A DNA stretch of 64,000 nt from Paenalcaligenes sp052103955 (GTDB lineage: Bacteria > Pseudomonadota > Gammaproteobacteria > Burkholderiales > Burkholderiaceae_B): NCBI GenBank assembly GCA_052103955.1, contig JBQELO010000014.1, positions 1 through 64,000 on the forward strand. The letters are read 5' to 3'. The translations under genes and the position numbers were made by a program. This document shows, in pieces, positions 53,491-61,935 of this stretch; position 1 is the stretch's first letter, and every line of letters begins with the position of its first letter. The notes below the pieces were generated by a model, which was not told the DNA's origin, ran no database searches, and saw only the letters and a list, made by a program, of their open reading frames with translations.

Positions 53491-54366
53491 TTATTGGCCT
53501 TGTTGCAAAGCGCGAATACGATCCTCAATAGGAGGGTGCGATGCAAACAATGCAGCAATGCTTTTACCACCTGAAATGCCAGAAGCCTCGAAGCTTTTTG
53601 GCAGCTCGCCTGGTTCTACGTTACCTAAGCGCGCTAAGGCACGAATCATAGGGGTACGAGAACCCAGCAAAGAGGCTGAGCCTGCATCGGCGCGGTATTC
53701 ACGGCGACGAGAGAACCAAGCCACAATAATAGAGGCCAAGATGCCGAAAATGATCTCACAGACAATCGATGCGGCGTAGTAACCCATGCCCAGTCCGCGT
53801 TCGTTTTTCATGATGACGCGGTCTACAAAGTACCCCACCAAGCGCGCAAAGAAGATCACAAAGGTGTTTACCACGCCTTGGATTAAGGTGAGCGTCACCA
53901 TATCGCCATTTGCGATGTGGGCTACTTCGTGGCCCAGCACGGCCATGACTTCTTCTTCATTCATGCTTTGCAGCAAGCCCGTAGACACAGCAACCAGTGA
54001 GTCATTTTTGAAAGCGCCTGTAGCAAAGGCATTCGGTGCGCCATCGTAAATAGCAACTTCTGGTCTGCCAATGCCAGCACGGTCGGCCAACTGATGCACG
54101 GTCTCTACCAACCACGCCTCTTGCGCATTGCGTGGTGCTTGTGGGTCGATGACGTGGGCGCCTGTGCTGCGTTTGGCCATCCATTTACTGGTCAGTAACG
54201 AGATAATGGCGCCGGTAAAACCGATAATGGCTGAGAACACCAACAAGGCAGTAGGGTCTAGACCTTCGGCGGTCAGAAAGCGGCCTATGCCCAGTACGTT
54301 CATAGCAATGCTAAGAACCAGCATAACAGCCAAGTTAGTAGCTAAGAAAAGCAGGATACGAGTCAT
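53491..54366 (-). CDS. htpX: Membrane zinc metalloprotease HtpX
   Basis: Inner-membrane M48 protease for quality control of membrane proteins, 291 residues. Two N-terminal transmembrane segments (about 4-26 and 40-60) precede the zinc motif HEVAH at 146-150 (His146, Glu147, His150). Two further hydrophobic segments follow (about 160-185 and 195-220), then the third-ligand region RRREYRADAGSA. Convergent with polA. Starts at ATG 54366. Confidence 0.95.
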   Translation of the reverse strand: MTRILLFLATNLAVMLVLSIAMNVLGIGRFLTAEGLDPTALLVFSAIIGFTGAIISLLTSKWMAKRSTGAHVIDPQAPRNAQEAWLVETVHQLADRAGIGRPEVAIYDGAPNAFATGAFKNDSLVAVSTGLLQSMNEEEVMAVLGHEVAHIANGDMVTLTLIQGVVNTFVIFFARLVGYFVDRVIMKNERGLGMGYYAASIVCEIIFGILASIIVAWFSRRREYRADAGSASLLGSRTPMIRALARLGNVEPGELPKSFEASGISGGKSIAALFASHPPIEDRIRALQQGQ

Positions 54367-54559
54367 GGTTGTTTACCGTGAGGATCAGAAAAATAAAGAG
54401 ACTGCTGCGGTGCTGCATAAGTCTTGATGTGGTTATTTTGCGAGAGTAACACCACATCCTAGTAGTTTACTGTGTTATATGCGGTTGAAGACTGCTATTG
54501 CAAGATAGGGGGAGTATAGTTTTAATCTTTGACTATTTTCCCTTCCAGCGGATTTCTGC

Positions 54560-55441
54560 ATGCAATCGTTATGGATGTTGGTGGCCAGTTTTATGTTTGC
54601 CATCATGGGGGCAGGTATCAAGATCTCTGCCGAATATGACGCAAGCCTGGCACAAATAGTGCTATTTAGGGGTTTGCCGTCTGTAATCTGTATTTTTGCG
54701 TGGGCGCAATGGCGTAAGCGTAGCTTGCGACCGGTAAGCTGGAAAGCGCATCTCTTACGTAACTTGTTTGGCGTAACCTCCATGTGGGCAGGTTTCTTCG
54801 CGCTAACAAACTTAAGTCTTTCTACTGCCGTTAGTTTGAACTATACCGGACCTTTGTTTATTGGCATCTGGATGGTGTTCTTGGGCGGTATGCGTCGCGA
54901 TTTTGTACGGGTATTTGCTGTGCTGTTGGGTTTTGTGGGTGTGATTGCTGTATTGCGTCCCAGTATCAGCGAGGATCAGTGGTTTGCAGCGGCGGTGGGG
55001 TTGTCGTCGGGTGCCTGTTCAGCCGTGGCTATGATGCAGATTCGTCAGCTAGGCAAAATGGGTGAGTCTGAGTGGCGCACTGTATTTTGGTTTTCCGTCT
55101 TTGTGTGCTTATCCAGTATTGGCGGGTTGGGCATACATGGGTGGCACGAGCTGCCATGGCAGGGGTGGGTAGCACTGCTGTGTGTGGGCGTGGCCGGTTT
55201 AGGTGGACAGTTAGCGATGACGCGGGCCTTTGGAGCTGGGTCGCCTCTGTTGTCAGCGGCGTTGCAGTATTCCACTATTATTTTTGCCTCGTTACTGAGC
55301 ATCGTCATATGGGCAGATGTGCCTGATCTGCTAGCATGGCTGGGTATGGCATTGGTGATTGCATCTGGAATGTTGTCATCGTGGCGTACCTATACAGAAT
55401 CTAAATTGTTGCGCGGTGAAACCGCAGCAAAAAGTAATTAA
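54560..55441 (+). CDS. EamA/DMT-superfamily transporter
   Basis: Inner-membrane protein of 293 residues with about ten transmembrane helices in two EamA repeats, as in drug/metabolite transporters. FRGLPSVICIFAWAQWRKRSL, LSLSTAVSLNYTGPLFIGIW and the second-half counterpart LLSAALQYSTIIFASLLS are typical. The substrate cannot be predicted. It lies 14 bases upstream of sseA on the same strand, so co-transcription is likely. The ATG at 54560 has only a weak Shine-Dalgarno. Confidence 0.88.
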   Translation: MQSLWMLVASFMFAIMGAGIKISAEYDASLAQIVLFRGLPSVICIFAWAQWRKRSLRPVSWKAHLLRNLFGVTSMWAGFFALTNLSLSTAVSLNYTGPLFIGIWMVFLGGMRRDFVRVFAVLLGFVGVIAVLRPSISEDQWFAAAVGLSSGACSAVAMMQIRQLGKMGESEWRTVFWFSVFVCLSSIGGLGIHGWHELPWQGWVALLCVGVAGLGGQLAMTRAFGAGSPLLSAALQYSTIIFASLLSIVIWADVPDLLAWLGMALVIASGMLSSWRTYTESKLLRGETAAKSN

Positions 55442-55455
55442 GTGAAGGAGCGGCA

Positions 55456-56310
55456 ATGTATAGCTATTTGATTACTGCAGCTGAGCTACAACAAGCACAT
55501 CAACCTGACTGGTTGCTGTTCGATGTGCGACACGACTTAATGAACCCACAAGCTGGCCGTAACGCCTATGCACAAGGTCATATTCCCGGTGCCCGCTTTT
55601 TGGACAATGACTCAGACTTAGTCGGCAACGTGAACGGTAAAAATGGTAGACATCCTTTGCCCGAGCGTTCTGCGTTTGCTAATTTGATGCGTGCTCACGG
55701 TTTGGAAAGCCAAACTCAAGTGGTGATTTATGATGCGGGTAATAGTATGTTTGCTGCCCGTTTATGGTGGATGCTACGCTGGCTAGGTCACGAGAAAGTC
55801 GCGATTTTAGATGGCGGCTGGCAGGCGTGGGTAGCGGAAGACGGTAAAGTAGAAACGGATGCGACTACGGTTGGGCGTGTGCCTAGCCAGTGGTTGGAAA
55901 GTGCAGTGCCTGATATGCCTACGGTGCAAGCTGATAGTGTGCTGAAAAACATTGATCAGCCTCACTTTGTGGTGATTGATGCACGTGCAGCAGAACGTTT
56001 CCGAGGTGAGGTAGAGCCTATAGACCCGGTAGCAGGCCATATTCCTGGTGCACTAAATCGACCCAACAGTGCCAACTTACAAGCAGATGGTAAATTTAAA
56101 CCCGTGTCTGCGTTGCGAGCTGAGTTTGCTTCTTTGTTGGGTGGTCGCCCGGCTGAGCAAGTGGTGCATCAGTGTGGTTCTGGTATTACGGCATGCCATA
56201 ACTTGTTTGCGATGGAGTTGGCGGGTATGACAGGCTCTAGCTTATATCCCGGCTCGTGGAGCGAGTGGGTGAGCGATGCGACTAGACCTGTAGCGGTAGG
56301 CGAGGCCTAG
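55456..56310 (+). CDS. sseA: 3-mercaptopyruvate sulfurtransferase
   Basis: Two-domain rhodanese that transfers sulfur from 3-mercaptopyruvate, 284 residues. The inactive N-terminal rhodanese domain is at about 1-140 and the catalytic domain at about 155-284. The active-site loop is CGSGITA with Cys240, the pattern typical of mercaptopyruvate sulfurtransferase rather than thiosulfate sulfurtransferase. GAGSC-like GAGGAGCGGCA upstream provides a good Shine-Dalgarno (AAGGAG). Follows the EamA transporter gene. Confidence 0.92.
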   Translation: MYSYLITAAELQQAHQPDWLLFDVRHDLMNPQAGRNAYAQGHIPGARFLDNDSDLVGNVNGKNGRHPLPERSAFANLMRAHGLESQTQVVIYDAGNSMFAARLWWMLRWLGHEKVAILDGGWQAWVAEDGKVETDATTVGRVPSQWLESAVPDMPTVQADSVLKNIDQPHFVVIDARAAERFRGEVEPIDPVAGHIPGALNRPNSANLQADGKFKPVSALRAEFASLLGGRPAEQVVHQCGSGITACHNLFAMELAGMTGSSLYPGSWSEWVSDATRPVAVGEA

Positions 56311-56334
56311 TTTTACATTACTATTTTTATGTCA

Positions 56335-56368
56335 AAGCCTGAGTAGCTAACGGTACTCAGGCTTTTTT
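56335..56368 (+). terminator. sseA intrinsic terminator
   Basis: Eleven-base stem AAGCCTGAGTA (56335-56345) / TACTCAGGCTT (56354-56364) with an eight-base loop and a T6 tail, 24 bases after the sseA stop. Confidence 0.9.
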
Positions 56369-56588
56369 GTTGGAGCATAGACTACAGGTTGACCCCTAGG
56401 GTGTGAGTCAGTAGTAGGCAATACACTGTATCTGCGCGGCGCAATGGGGGGTATTAAGCATAAAGCCCAGAGATTTCGCGTAGAGTTGTTACCCTTTTGG
56501 CATATGCCGTTAAAATGGCGAGGTTTACCGTTAATGCGGCATGTTGGCTGGGCCCTTTTAGGCCTTTTCAGCCTGAAAGGAAATAGTG

Positions 56589-56846
56589 ATGAGTGATACA
56601 CAGAACACAGATGCTGCGGGTGCGCCGCTACCCGAAGATTATGAAGGGGCATTAGCCGAGTTGGAACAGTTGGTTCAACATTTGGAAAGTGGAGAGTTAT
56701 CGCTAGAGCAGTCCATCAACGCCTATCAGCGTGGTGTGGAGTTGGCTAAGGTCTGTCAGCAGCGCTTAGAAAAGGCGGAACAACAAGTAAAAGTGTTGCA
56801 GGGACAATTGCTCAAACCCCTTAGCGATAATGGCATAGAGGATTGA
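56589..56846 (+). CDS. xseB: Exodeoxyribonuclease VII small subunit
   Basis: 85-residue helical subunit of exonuclease VII. The family core YEGALAELEQLVQHLESGELSLEQSINAYQRG lies at about residues 18-49. I chose the ATG at 56589 with GAAAGGA upstream; a GTG three bases earlier is possible. The gene is one base from ispA, the usual xseB-ispA-dxs order. xseA is not in the window. Confidence 0.93.
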   Translation: MSDTQNTDAAGAPLPEDYEGALAELEQLVQHLESGELSLEQSINAYQRGVELAKVCQQRLEKAEQQVKVLQGQLLKPLSDNGIED

Positions 56847-56847
56847 T

Positions 56848-57762
56848 ATGGGTGTAGAAAAAACGGTAGGTGAAGCCTGGTTGCAAGAGCGAGTGCAACA
56901 TATGGAGCAAGTGCTGGCGAGTATGTTGCCAGCCGAGGGGGTGAAGCCTCAGCGTTTGCATCAGGCCATGCGTTATGCCGTCTTGGGTGGTGGTAAACGC
57001 GTACGTGCAGCCTTGGTGTATGCCGCTGGCGAGGCAGTGCTGCAAGGCGCAGCACCCACAGCAGCCCAAGAAAAAGCGTTAGATTTAGCAGCAGCCGCTG
57101 TTGAGTTGATTCATGCGTATTCATTAGTGCACGACGACTTGCCGTGCATGGATGATGATACGTTGCGTCGTGGGCGTCCTACTGTGCATATACAGTTTGA
57201 TGAAGCCACAGCGATGTTGGCGGGTGATGCGCTACAGCCATTAGCATTCGAGTTATTGGCTTCCATGCCTGTGGCTCCAGCGTTAACCGTGCAAGCCGTA
57301 ACATTACTCGCGAAAGCAGCCGGCTCTATGGGTATGGCAGGTGGTCAGGCTATAGACTGTGAGAGCGTGGGGATTGCACTGAATCTAGAGCAATTGCAAG
57401 AAATGCATAGGCTGAAAACCGGTGCCATGCTGAAAACCAGTATTGTCTTAGGCGGTATTGTGGCGGGTGCCAGTTCCACCCAGCGACAAATGTTGAATGA
57501 TTACGGTAATGCGATGGGGTTGGGCTTCCAAGTCATGGATGACATCCTAGACGTGACGGCTGATACCCAAACGTTGGGTAAGACTGCAGGTAAAGATGCG
57601 GTAGATAATAAACCTACTTATGTGTCGGTAATGGGGCTGGAAGAGGCTAAAGCCTTTTTGGCGTCGTTACATGAGCAGTCGCGTATGGCGATTCGAGCGC
57701 TGGGCAATGGTGGCCAATATCTAAGCTATATGGCAGATTACATTGTTGGACGGGCTTACTGA
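56848..57762 (+). CDS. ispA: Farnesyl diphosphate synthase / short-chain polyprenyl synthase
   Basis: Condenses isopentenyl diphosphate units to farnesyl diphosphate, 304 residues. The first Asp-rich motif is DDLPCMDDD at 96-104, GGKRVR is near the N-terminus, and the second Asp motif DDILD is at 231-235. It is followed by TLGKTAGKD, typical of the bacterial FPP synthase. The two extra residues inside the first Asp motif match the bacterial farnesyl type. Sits between xseB and dxs, supplying the same pathway as dxs. Confidence 0.94.
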   Translation: MGVEKTVGEAWLQERVQHMEQVLASMLPAEGVKPQRLHQAMRYAVLGGGKRVRAALVYAAGEAVLQGAAPTAAQEKALDLAAAAVELIHAYSLVHDDLPCMDDDTLRRGRPTVHIQFDEATAMLAGDALQPLAFELLASMPVAPALTVQAVTLLAKAAGSMGMAGGQAIDCESVGIALNLEQLQEMHRLKTGAMLKTSIVLGGIVAGASSTQRQMLNDYGNAMGLGFQVMDDILDVTADTQTLGKTAGKDAVDNKPTYVSVMGLEEAKAFLASLHEQSRMAIRALGNGGQYLSYMADYIVGRAY

Positions 57763-57872
57763 TTGTTGAAAGCGGGCGGCTGTGCTGCCTGCTATTTACG
57801 TCTACAATGATCAATTACCTGCAATTTGTATCAAGGCTTGCATAAGTCTTCGTACTGGATCAGTATTTTTTT

Positions 57873-59729
57873 ATGACTACCGTTTCACTTGAACAAATTC
57901 AGTCCCCTAAGGATTTACGTGCTCTAAGTCGGGGTGATCTGGACACGCTGACTGCCGAGTTGCGTCAGTTTATCTTGCACTCTGTGTCACGCACGGGTGG
58001 GCATTTGTCGTCCAATTTGGGAACCGTAGAGCTGACGGTAGCCTTGCATTATGTATTCAATACACCACATGACCGTATTGTGTGGGACGTGGGACATCAA
58101 TCGTACGCGCATAAGGTTCTGACAGGCCGACGCGATCAAATGAGTGGTCTGCGTCAGGCTGGCGGCATTTCCGGTTTTCCTAAGCGTAGCGAGTCTGAGT
58201 ACGACGACTTTGGTACAGCGCATTCCTCTACTTCTATCTCGGCTGTGCTGGGGATGGCAGTGGCATCACGCAATCAAGGCATTTCGCGTCAGCACATTGC
58301 AGTGATTGGCGACGGTTCGATGACGGCGGGGATGGCCTTTGAGGCACTGAATAACGCAGGCGTTACGCCGGGTGTGAATGTGTTGGTGGTGTTGAATGAC
58401 AACGACATGTCTATTTCGCCACCGGTGGGTGCATTAAACCGTTATTTTGCACGGTTGATGTCGGGCCGATTCTACGCCGCAGCGAAGCATGTGGGCAAAG
58501 CTGTGTTGCAGCATGTGCCTCCAGTACTAGAGCTTGCGCGACGATTTGAAGGGCATGCAAAAAGTGTGTTGGCGCCAGCAACGTTATTCGAAGAGCTGGG
58601 CTTTAACTACATAGGCCCTATTGATGGGCATGACCTGGATTCCTTAATTCCTACCCTAGAAAACCTACAAGAACGTGGCGGTTTGCAGTTCTTGCACGTG
58701 GTTACTCGAAAAGGGCAGGGCTACAAACTCGCCGAAGCAGATCCAGTGCTGTACCACGGCCCCGGTAAATTTGACCCAGAGGTGGGTATACGTCAGGGTA
58801 AAGCGGCGAGCTCGCCCACTTACACGCAAGTGTTCGGTAAATGGCTCTGTGATATGGCTGCTCACGACAAACGGTTGTACGGTATTACACCGGCAATGCG
58901 AGAAGGTAGCGGCCTTGTGGAGTTTGAGGCGCGTTTTCCCGAGCGCTATTTTGACGTGGGCATTGCAGAGCAACACGCGGTGACTTTTGCTGCCGGTATA
59001 GCCTGTGAGAAGCAAAAACCGGTGGTAGCGATTTACTCTACATTTTTGCAGCGCGGCTACGATCAGTTGGTGCATGACGTAGCTCTGCAAGATTTAGACG
59101 TTACCTTTGCCTTAGACCGCGCAGGATTAGTAGGGGCGGATGGGGCAACACACGCTGGTAATTACGACATTGCCTTTTTGCGCTGTGTGCCAAATATGGT
59201 GATTGCTACACCATCGGATGAAAACGAAACCCGTTTGTTGCTGAGTAGCTGTTATCTGCACGAAGGCCCTGCTTCGGTACGTTACCCTCGTGGTACTGGT
59301 ACTGGTGTTGAAGTAAGCGATAGCTTGGAAGGCGTAGAGATAGGTAAAGCGGTGGTGCGTCGTCACGGTAGCAAAGTCGCTATTTTGGTGTTTGGTACAT
59401 TATTACCAGCAGCCCTCAAAGCCGCTGAGCAAAGCAATGCCACCGTGGTGGACATGCGCTTTGTGAAACCGTTAGATGAAGAGCTGCTGGTGACACTGGC
59501 GGCTGAGCACACGCACTTCGTCACGGTAGAAGATGCAGCCATCATGGGGGGGGCTGGTAGTGCGGTGAGCGAGTGTTTCGCTAACAAGGGCATTATTAAA
59601 GCCATGTTGCATTTGGGCTACCCCGACGAATTTATCGATCACGGTGATCAAAAAATGTTGCATACCCAGTTAGGTCTGGATGCAGCAGGTATTGAGCAGT
59701 CTGTGTCTGCCTTCGTGGAAAATAAATAA
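57873..59729 (+). CDS. dxs: 1-deoxy-D-xylulose-5-phosphate synthase
   Basis: First enzyme of the MEP isoprenoid pathway, joining pyruvate and glyceraldehyde 3-phosphate with thiamine diphosphate. 618 residues. Signature parts are SSNLGTVELTVALHYVF, the ThDP/Mg motif GDGSMTAGMAFEALNNAG starting at 146, Glu366 in VGIAEQHAVTFAAG, and a C-terminal transketolase domain with TVEDAAIMGGAGSAV. Gly codons in that last motif form a G8 run (59546-59553). Downstream of ispA, with a 110-base gap. Confidence 0.96.
   Translation: MTTVSLEQIQSPKDLRALSRGDLDTLTAELRQFILHSVSRTGGHLSSNLGTVELTVALHYVFNTPHDRIVWDVGHQSYAHKVLTGRRDQMSGLRQAGGISGFPKRSESEYDDFGTAHSSTSISAVLGMAVASRNQGISRQHIAVIGDGSMTAGMAFEALNNAGVTPGVNVLVVLNDNDMSISPPVGALNRYFARLMSGRFYAAAKHVGKAVLQHVPPVLELARRFEGHAKSVLAPATLFEELGFNYIGPIDGHDLDSLIPTLENLQERGGLQFLHVVTRKGQGYKLAEADPVLYHGPGKFDPEVGIRQGKAASSPTYTQVFGKWLCDMAAHDKRLYGITPAMREGSGLVEFEARFPERYFDVGIAEQHAVTFAAGIACEKQKPVVAIYSTFLQRGYDQLVHDVALQDLDVTFALDRAGLVGADGATHAGNYDIAFLRCVPNMVIATPSDENETRLLLSSCYLHEGPASVRYPRGTGTGVEVSDSLEGVEIGKAVVRRHGSKVAILVFGTLLPAALKAAEQSNATVVDMRFVKPLDEELLVTLAAEHTHFVTVEDAAIMGGAGSAVSECFANKGIIKAMLHLGYPDEFIDHGDQKMLHTQLGLDAAGIEQSVSAFVENK
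59546..59553. repeat. G8 homopolymer inside dxs
   Basis: Eight consecutive G residues in the coding strand, covering the Met-Gly-Gly-Ala codons of AAIMGGAGS near residue 560. In frame as given. Confidence 0.9.
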
Positions 59730-59738
59730 TCTATTTGT

Positions 59739-59794
59739 ACGCTGTGCTCGCTTATACGCCTGTAGTTAGTGGGGTTATAGTGCGAGCGCAGCGT
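59739..59794 (+). promoter_or_regulatory. Long-range inverted repeat between dxs and folE2
   Basis: ACGCTGTGCTCGC (59739-59751) pairs with GCGAGCGCAGCGT (59782-59794), 12 of 13 pairs plus one G-U, around a 30-base loop. No T-tract follows. It may protect the dxs 3' end or lie in the folE2 control region. Confidence 0.45.
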
Positions 59795-59865
59795 GTATCT
59801 ATTTCATAATTAAAGCATTACGATTTTCTCAGTTATGTCCAGGTGGGCATATTTGGACAATTATC

Positions 59866-60681
59866 ATGACGAGTACTACTAAAACGGCTGGAATAATGCC
59901 GGACGTGCAAAGCAGTGTGGATACCCGCCACGTTGCAATTCAGAAGGTTGGCGTACGTGGTGTGCGTTATCCGCTTTTCGTTCAGTTGGCCAGCGATGCT
60001 GCGCCTACTGTGGGCGAGTGGGAATTAACCGTAGCATTGCCTCCTGAAGAAAAAGGCACGCACATGTCCCGCTTCATGGAGTTGCTGGAAAAATATAGAC
60101 AAACTCCCATCACGCCTACGTTGTACTGTCAGATCGCCGCTGAAATGCTGGATCTACTGAAAGCCGAGGCAGGCGAGATTACCGTTTCCTTCCCGTACTT
60201 TATTAACAAAGCAGCGCCTGTATCAGGTGTGCAAAGTTTGTTGGATTACGAGTTGGGTTGGTCTGCTAATGCTGTTCGCACTGAAGATGGCGAGGTAGAC
60301 GTAGAGTTTGAGTTGAGCGTGTTGGTGCCAGTGACTAGCTTGTGCCCATGTTCTAAAGCGATCTCTAAGTACGGCGCGCATAACCAACGCTCTCACGTTA
60401 CCGTGAATTTGATGTTGGATGATCCAGCCGCTGTAGACGTGAATGCCTTGATTCAACAAGTAGAAGAGCAGGCATCTTGCCAGCTATGGGGCTTGTTGAA
60501 ACGTACGGACGAAAAATACGTGACAGAGCAAGCTTACGAAAACCCCAAATTTGTAGAAGATTTGGTGCGTGATGTGGCTGTGTTAGTGCGCGATATGCCG
60601 TCTGTGCTGAATTACCGCATCGAAGCGGAAAACTTTGAGTCCATCCATAACCACTCGGCTTACGCTGTGGTGGAAGGTTAA
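59866..60681 (+). CDS. folE2: GTP cyclohydrolase FolE2 (type IB)
   Basis: Converts GTP to 7,8-dihydroneopterin triphosphate, the first step of folate (and queuosine) biosynthesis. 271 residues. The type IB signature is VTSLCPCSKAIS with Cys160 and Cys162, followed by AHNQRSHV with His172 and His177. The FolE2 enzymes are known to work with metals other than zinc and in many bacteria are controlled by Zur; I see no clear Zur box here. A short TGTCCA/TGGACA repeat (59836-59859) precedes the ATG. Confidence 0.94.
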   Translation: MTSTTKTAGIMPDVQSSVDTRHVAIQKVGVRGVRYPLFVQLASDAAPTVGEWELTVALPPEEKGTHMSRFMELLEKYRQTPITPTLYCQIAAEMLDLLKAEAGEITVSFPYFINKAAPVSGVQSLLDYELGWSANAVRTEDGEVDVEFELSVLVPVTSLCPCSKAISKYGAHNQRSHVTVNLMLDDPAAVDVNALIQQVEEQASCQLWGLLKRTDEKYVTEQAYENPKFVEDLVRDVAVLVRDMPSVLNYRIEAENFESIHNHSAYAVVEG

Positions 60682-60700
60682 CGCGATTCAAGTTTATGCG

Positions 60701-60728
60701 TGATTGGGCTTGTGCGTGAGCCCAATCA
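60701..60728 (+). terminator. Hairpin after folE2 overlapping rpsF promoter region
   Basis: Perfect 10-base stem TGATTGGGCT (60701-60710) / AGCCCAATCA (60719-60728) with an eight-base loop, 20 bases after the folE2 stop. It lacks a T-tract, so it is more likely a 3' protecting hairpin than an intrinsic terminator. It overlaps the -35 region of the candidate rpsF promoter. Confidence 0.4.
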
Positions 60729-60739
60729 CAAGGTAGAAT
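60710..60739 (+). promoter_or_regulatory. Candidate rpsF operon promoter
   Basis: -35 TTGTGC (60710-60715), an 18-base spacer, and -10 TAGAAT (60734-60739). Transcription would begin near 60746, leaving an 80-base leader before the rpsF ATG at 60827. Confidence 0.5.
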
Positions 60740-60751
60740 ACTTGGTTTCTT

Positions 60752-60802
60752 GCTCACCCGGTTGTATGGGGTGGGCTGTCGTGTCTGAAAACGTTTTTTC
60801 AG
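60752..60802 (+). promoter_or_regulatory. Structured rpsF leader, candidate S6:S18 autoregulatory site
   Basis: GCTCACCC (60752-60759) pairs with GGGTGGGC (60769-60776), with a nine-base loop starting GG, so that a CCG sequence sits at the stem-loop junction. A second hairpin, CTGAAAA/TTTTCAG, lies at about 60785-60802. The S6:S18 complex is known to bind a CCG-bearing hairpin in rpsF leaders of many bacteria; the match here is by eye only. Confidence 0.4.
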
Positions 60803-60826
60803 GCGATATCCACAAGGAGTTGTTTC

Positions 60827-61237
60827 ATGCGTCACTACGAAGTAGTGTTTATTGTGCACCCCGACCAAAGCGAGCAAGTGCCCGCCATGGTTGAGCGCTA
60901 TCAGGCGATCATCACTTCTGAAGGCGGTAAAATCCACCGTCACGAAGACTGGGGTCGTCGCCAATTGGCTTACCCTATCCAAAAACTGGTTAAGGCTCAC
61001 TACGTTTGCCTGAACATCGAAATTGGCCAGAGCACTTTGGACGAACTAGAGCACTCGTTCCGTTACAACGATGCCATCCTGCGTTACTTGGTCGCTAAGA
61101 CTGATGCTGCTCCTGAAGGCGCGTCCGTCATGATGAAGTCCGTTGAGCGTGAAGACAGCCGTCGTGCTAGCGCCGACAGCCAAGCTGACGACGAGGACGA
61201 AGTTGACGAGCAGGACGAAGAAGTCTCCGAGTCCTAA
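60827..61237 (+). CDS. rpsF: 30S ribosomal protein S6
   Basis: Ribosomal platform protein that pairs with S18. 136 residues; family starts are MRHYEVVFIVHPDQSEQVP, then EDWGRRQLAYPIQK near 44-57. The C-terminal third is a strongly acidic tail (ADDEDEVDEQDEE). A good Shine-Dalgarno AAGGAG precedes the ATG. First gene of rpsF-priB-rpsR-rplI. Confidence 0.96.
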   Translation: MRHYEVVFIVHPDQSEQVPAMVERYQAIITSEGGKIHRHEDWGRRQLAYPIQKLVKAHYVCLNIEIGQSTLDELEHSFRYNDAILRYLVAKTDAAPEGASVMMKSVEREDSRRASADSQADDEDEVDEQDEEVSES

Positions 61238-61256
61238 TTAGGTTCCAACAGCGTAC

Positions 61257-61574
61257 GTGAATCATCTGACATTTACGGCTGTTGTTGCTACCCCAGGGGA
61301 GTTACGTTACACCCCAGCGGGATTGCCAGCCATAGAGCTGACACTGCAACACCAGTCAGAAGTAATAGAAGCTGGCCTTAAACGCCGCCTCGATTTTCAG
61401 GTTGATGCCGTGGCGCTTGGTGATACAGCCTTGTTGTTAGTCAATGTGCCTCTAGGGGCAACATTAGATATCACTGGTTTTATCGCCCCGTTGCGTAAAG
61501 CGTCGGTACGAATGATTGTGCACATACAAGAAGTACAGATTCGTTATCCAGGCAGTGCAACGGTTGTTGTGTAA
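61257..61574 (+). CDS. priB: Primosomal replication protein PriB
   Basis: OB-fold single-strand DNA-binding protein that helps PriA restart replication. 105 residues with a GTG start at 61257. Conserved segments are GELRYTPAGLPAIELTLQHQS and LVNVPLGATLDITGFIAP. Its place between rpsF and rpsR is the classical proteobacterial position. The Shine-Dalgarno is weak (TTAGG). Confidence 0.93.
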   Translation: MNHLTFTAVVATPGELRYTPAGLPAIELTLQHQSEVIEAGLKRRLDFQVDAVALGDTALLLVNVPLGATLDITGFIAPLRKASVRMIVHIQEVQIRYPGSATVVV

Positions 61575-61641
61575 GTCAAGGTGCGGGTTGTACTGCACGA
61601 AATAAATTTCCGGCTAACCCGGAACAATACAGAGGTATATT

Positions 61642-61920
61642 ATGGCTTTTGGTCGTAAAGGCGGCAAAGATAAACGCCGCAGATTTGGTCAGCAGAACCC
61701 ATTGTTCAAACGTCGCAAGTTCTGCCGCTTCACTGTAGCTGAAGTTAAAGAAATCGATTACAAAGATTTGGACACACTGCGTGATTTCATCCAAGAAAAC
61801 GGCAAGATCATTCCTGCACGTTTGACTGGTACTAAGGCTCATTATCAGCGTCAGCTTGACACCGCTATTAAGCGTGCTCGCTTCTTGGCGTTGTTGCCAT
61901 ACACCGATAATCACAAATAA
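61642..61920 (+). CDS. rpsR: 30S ribosomal protein S18
   Basis: S6-binding protein of the 30S platform, 92 residues. The family core is CRFTVAEVKEIDYKDLDTLRDFI, followed by GKIIPARLTGTKAHYQRQLDTAIKRARFLALLPYT in pieces. The basic N-terminus (GRKGGKDKRRR) is slightly longer than in E. coli. Same operon as rpsF. Confidence 0.96.
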   Translation: MAFGRKGGKDKRRRFGQQNPLFKRRKFCRFTVAEVKEIDYKDLDTLRDFIQENGKIIPARLTGTKAHYQRQLDTAIKRARFLALLPYTDNHK

Positions 61921-61935
61921 TTCGGGAGCTAAGTC

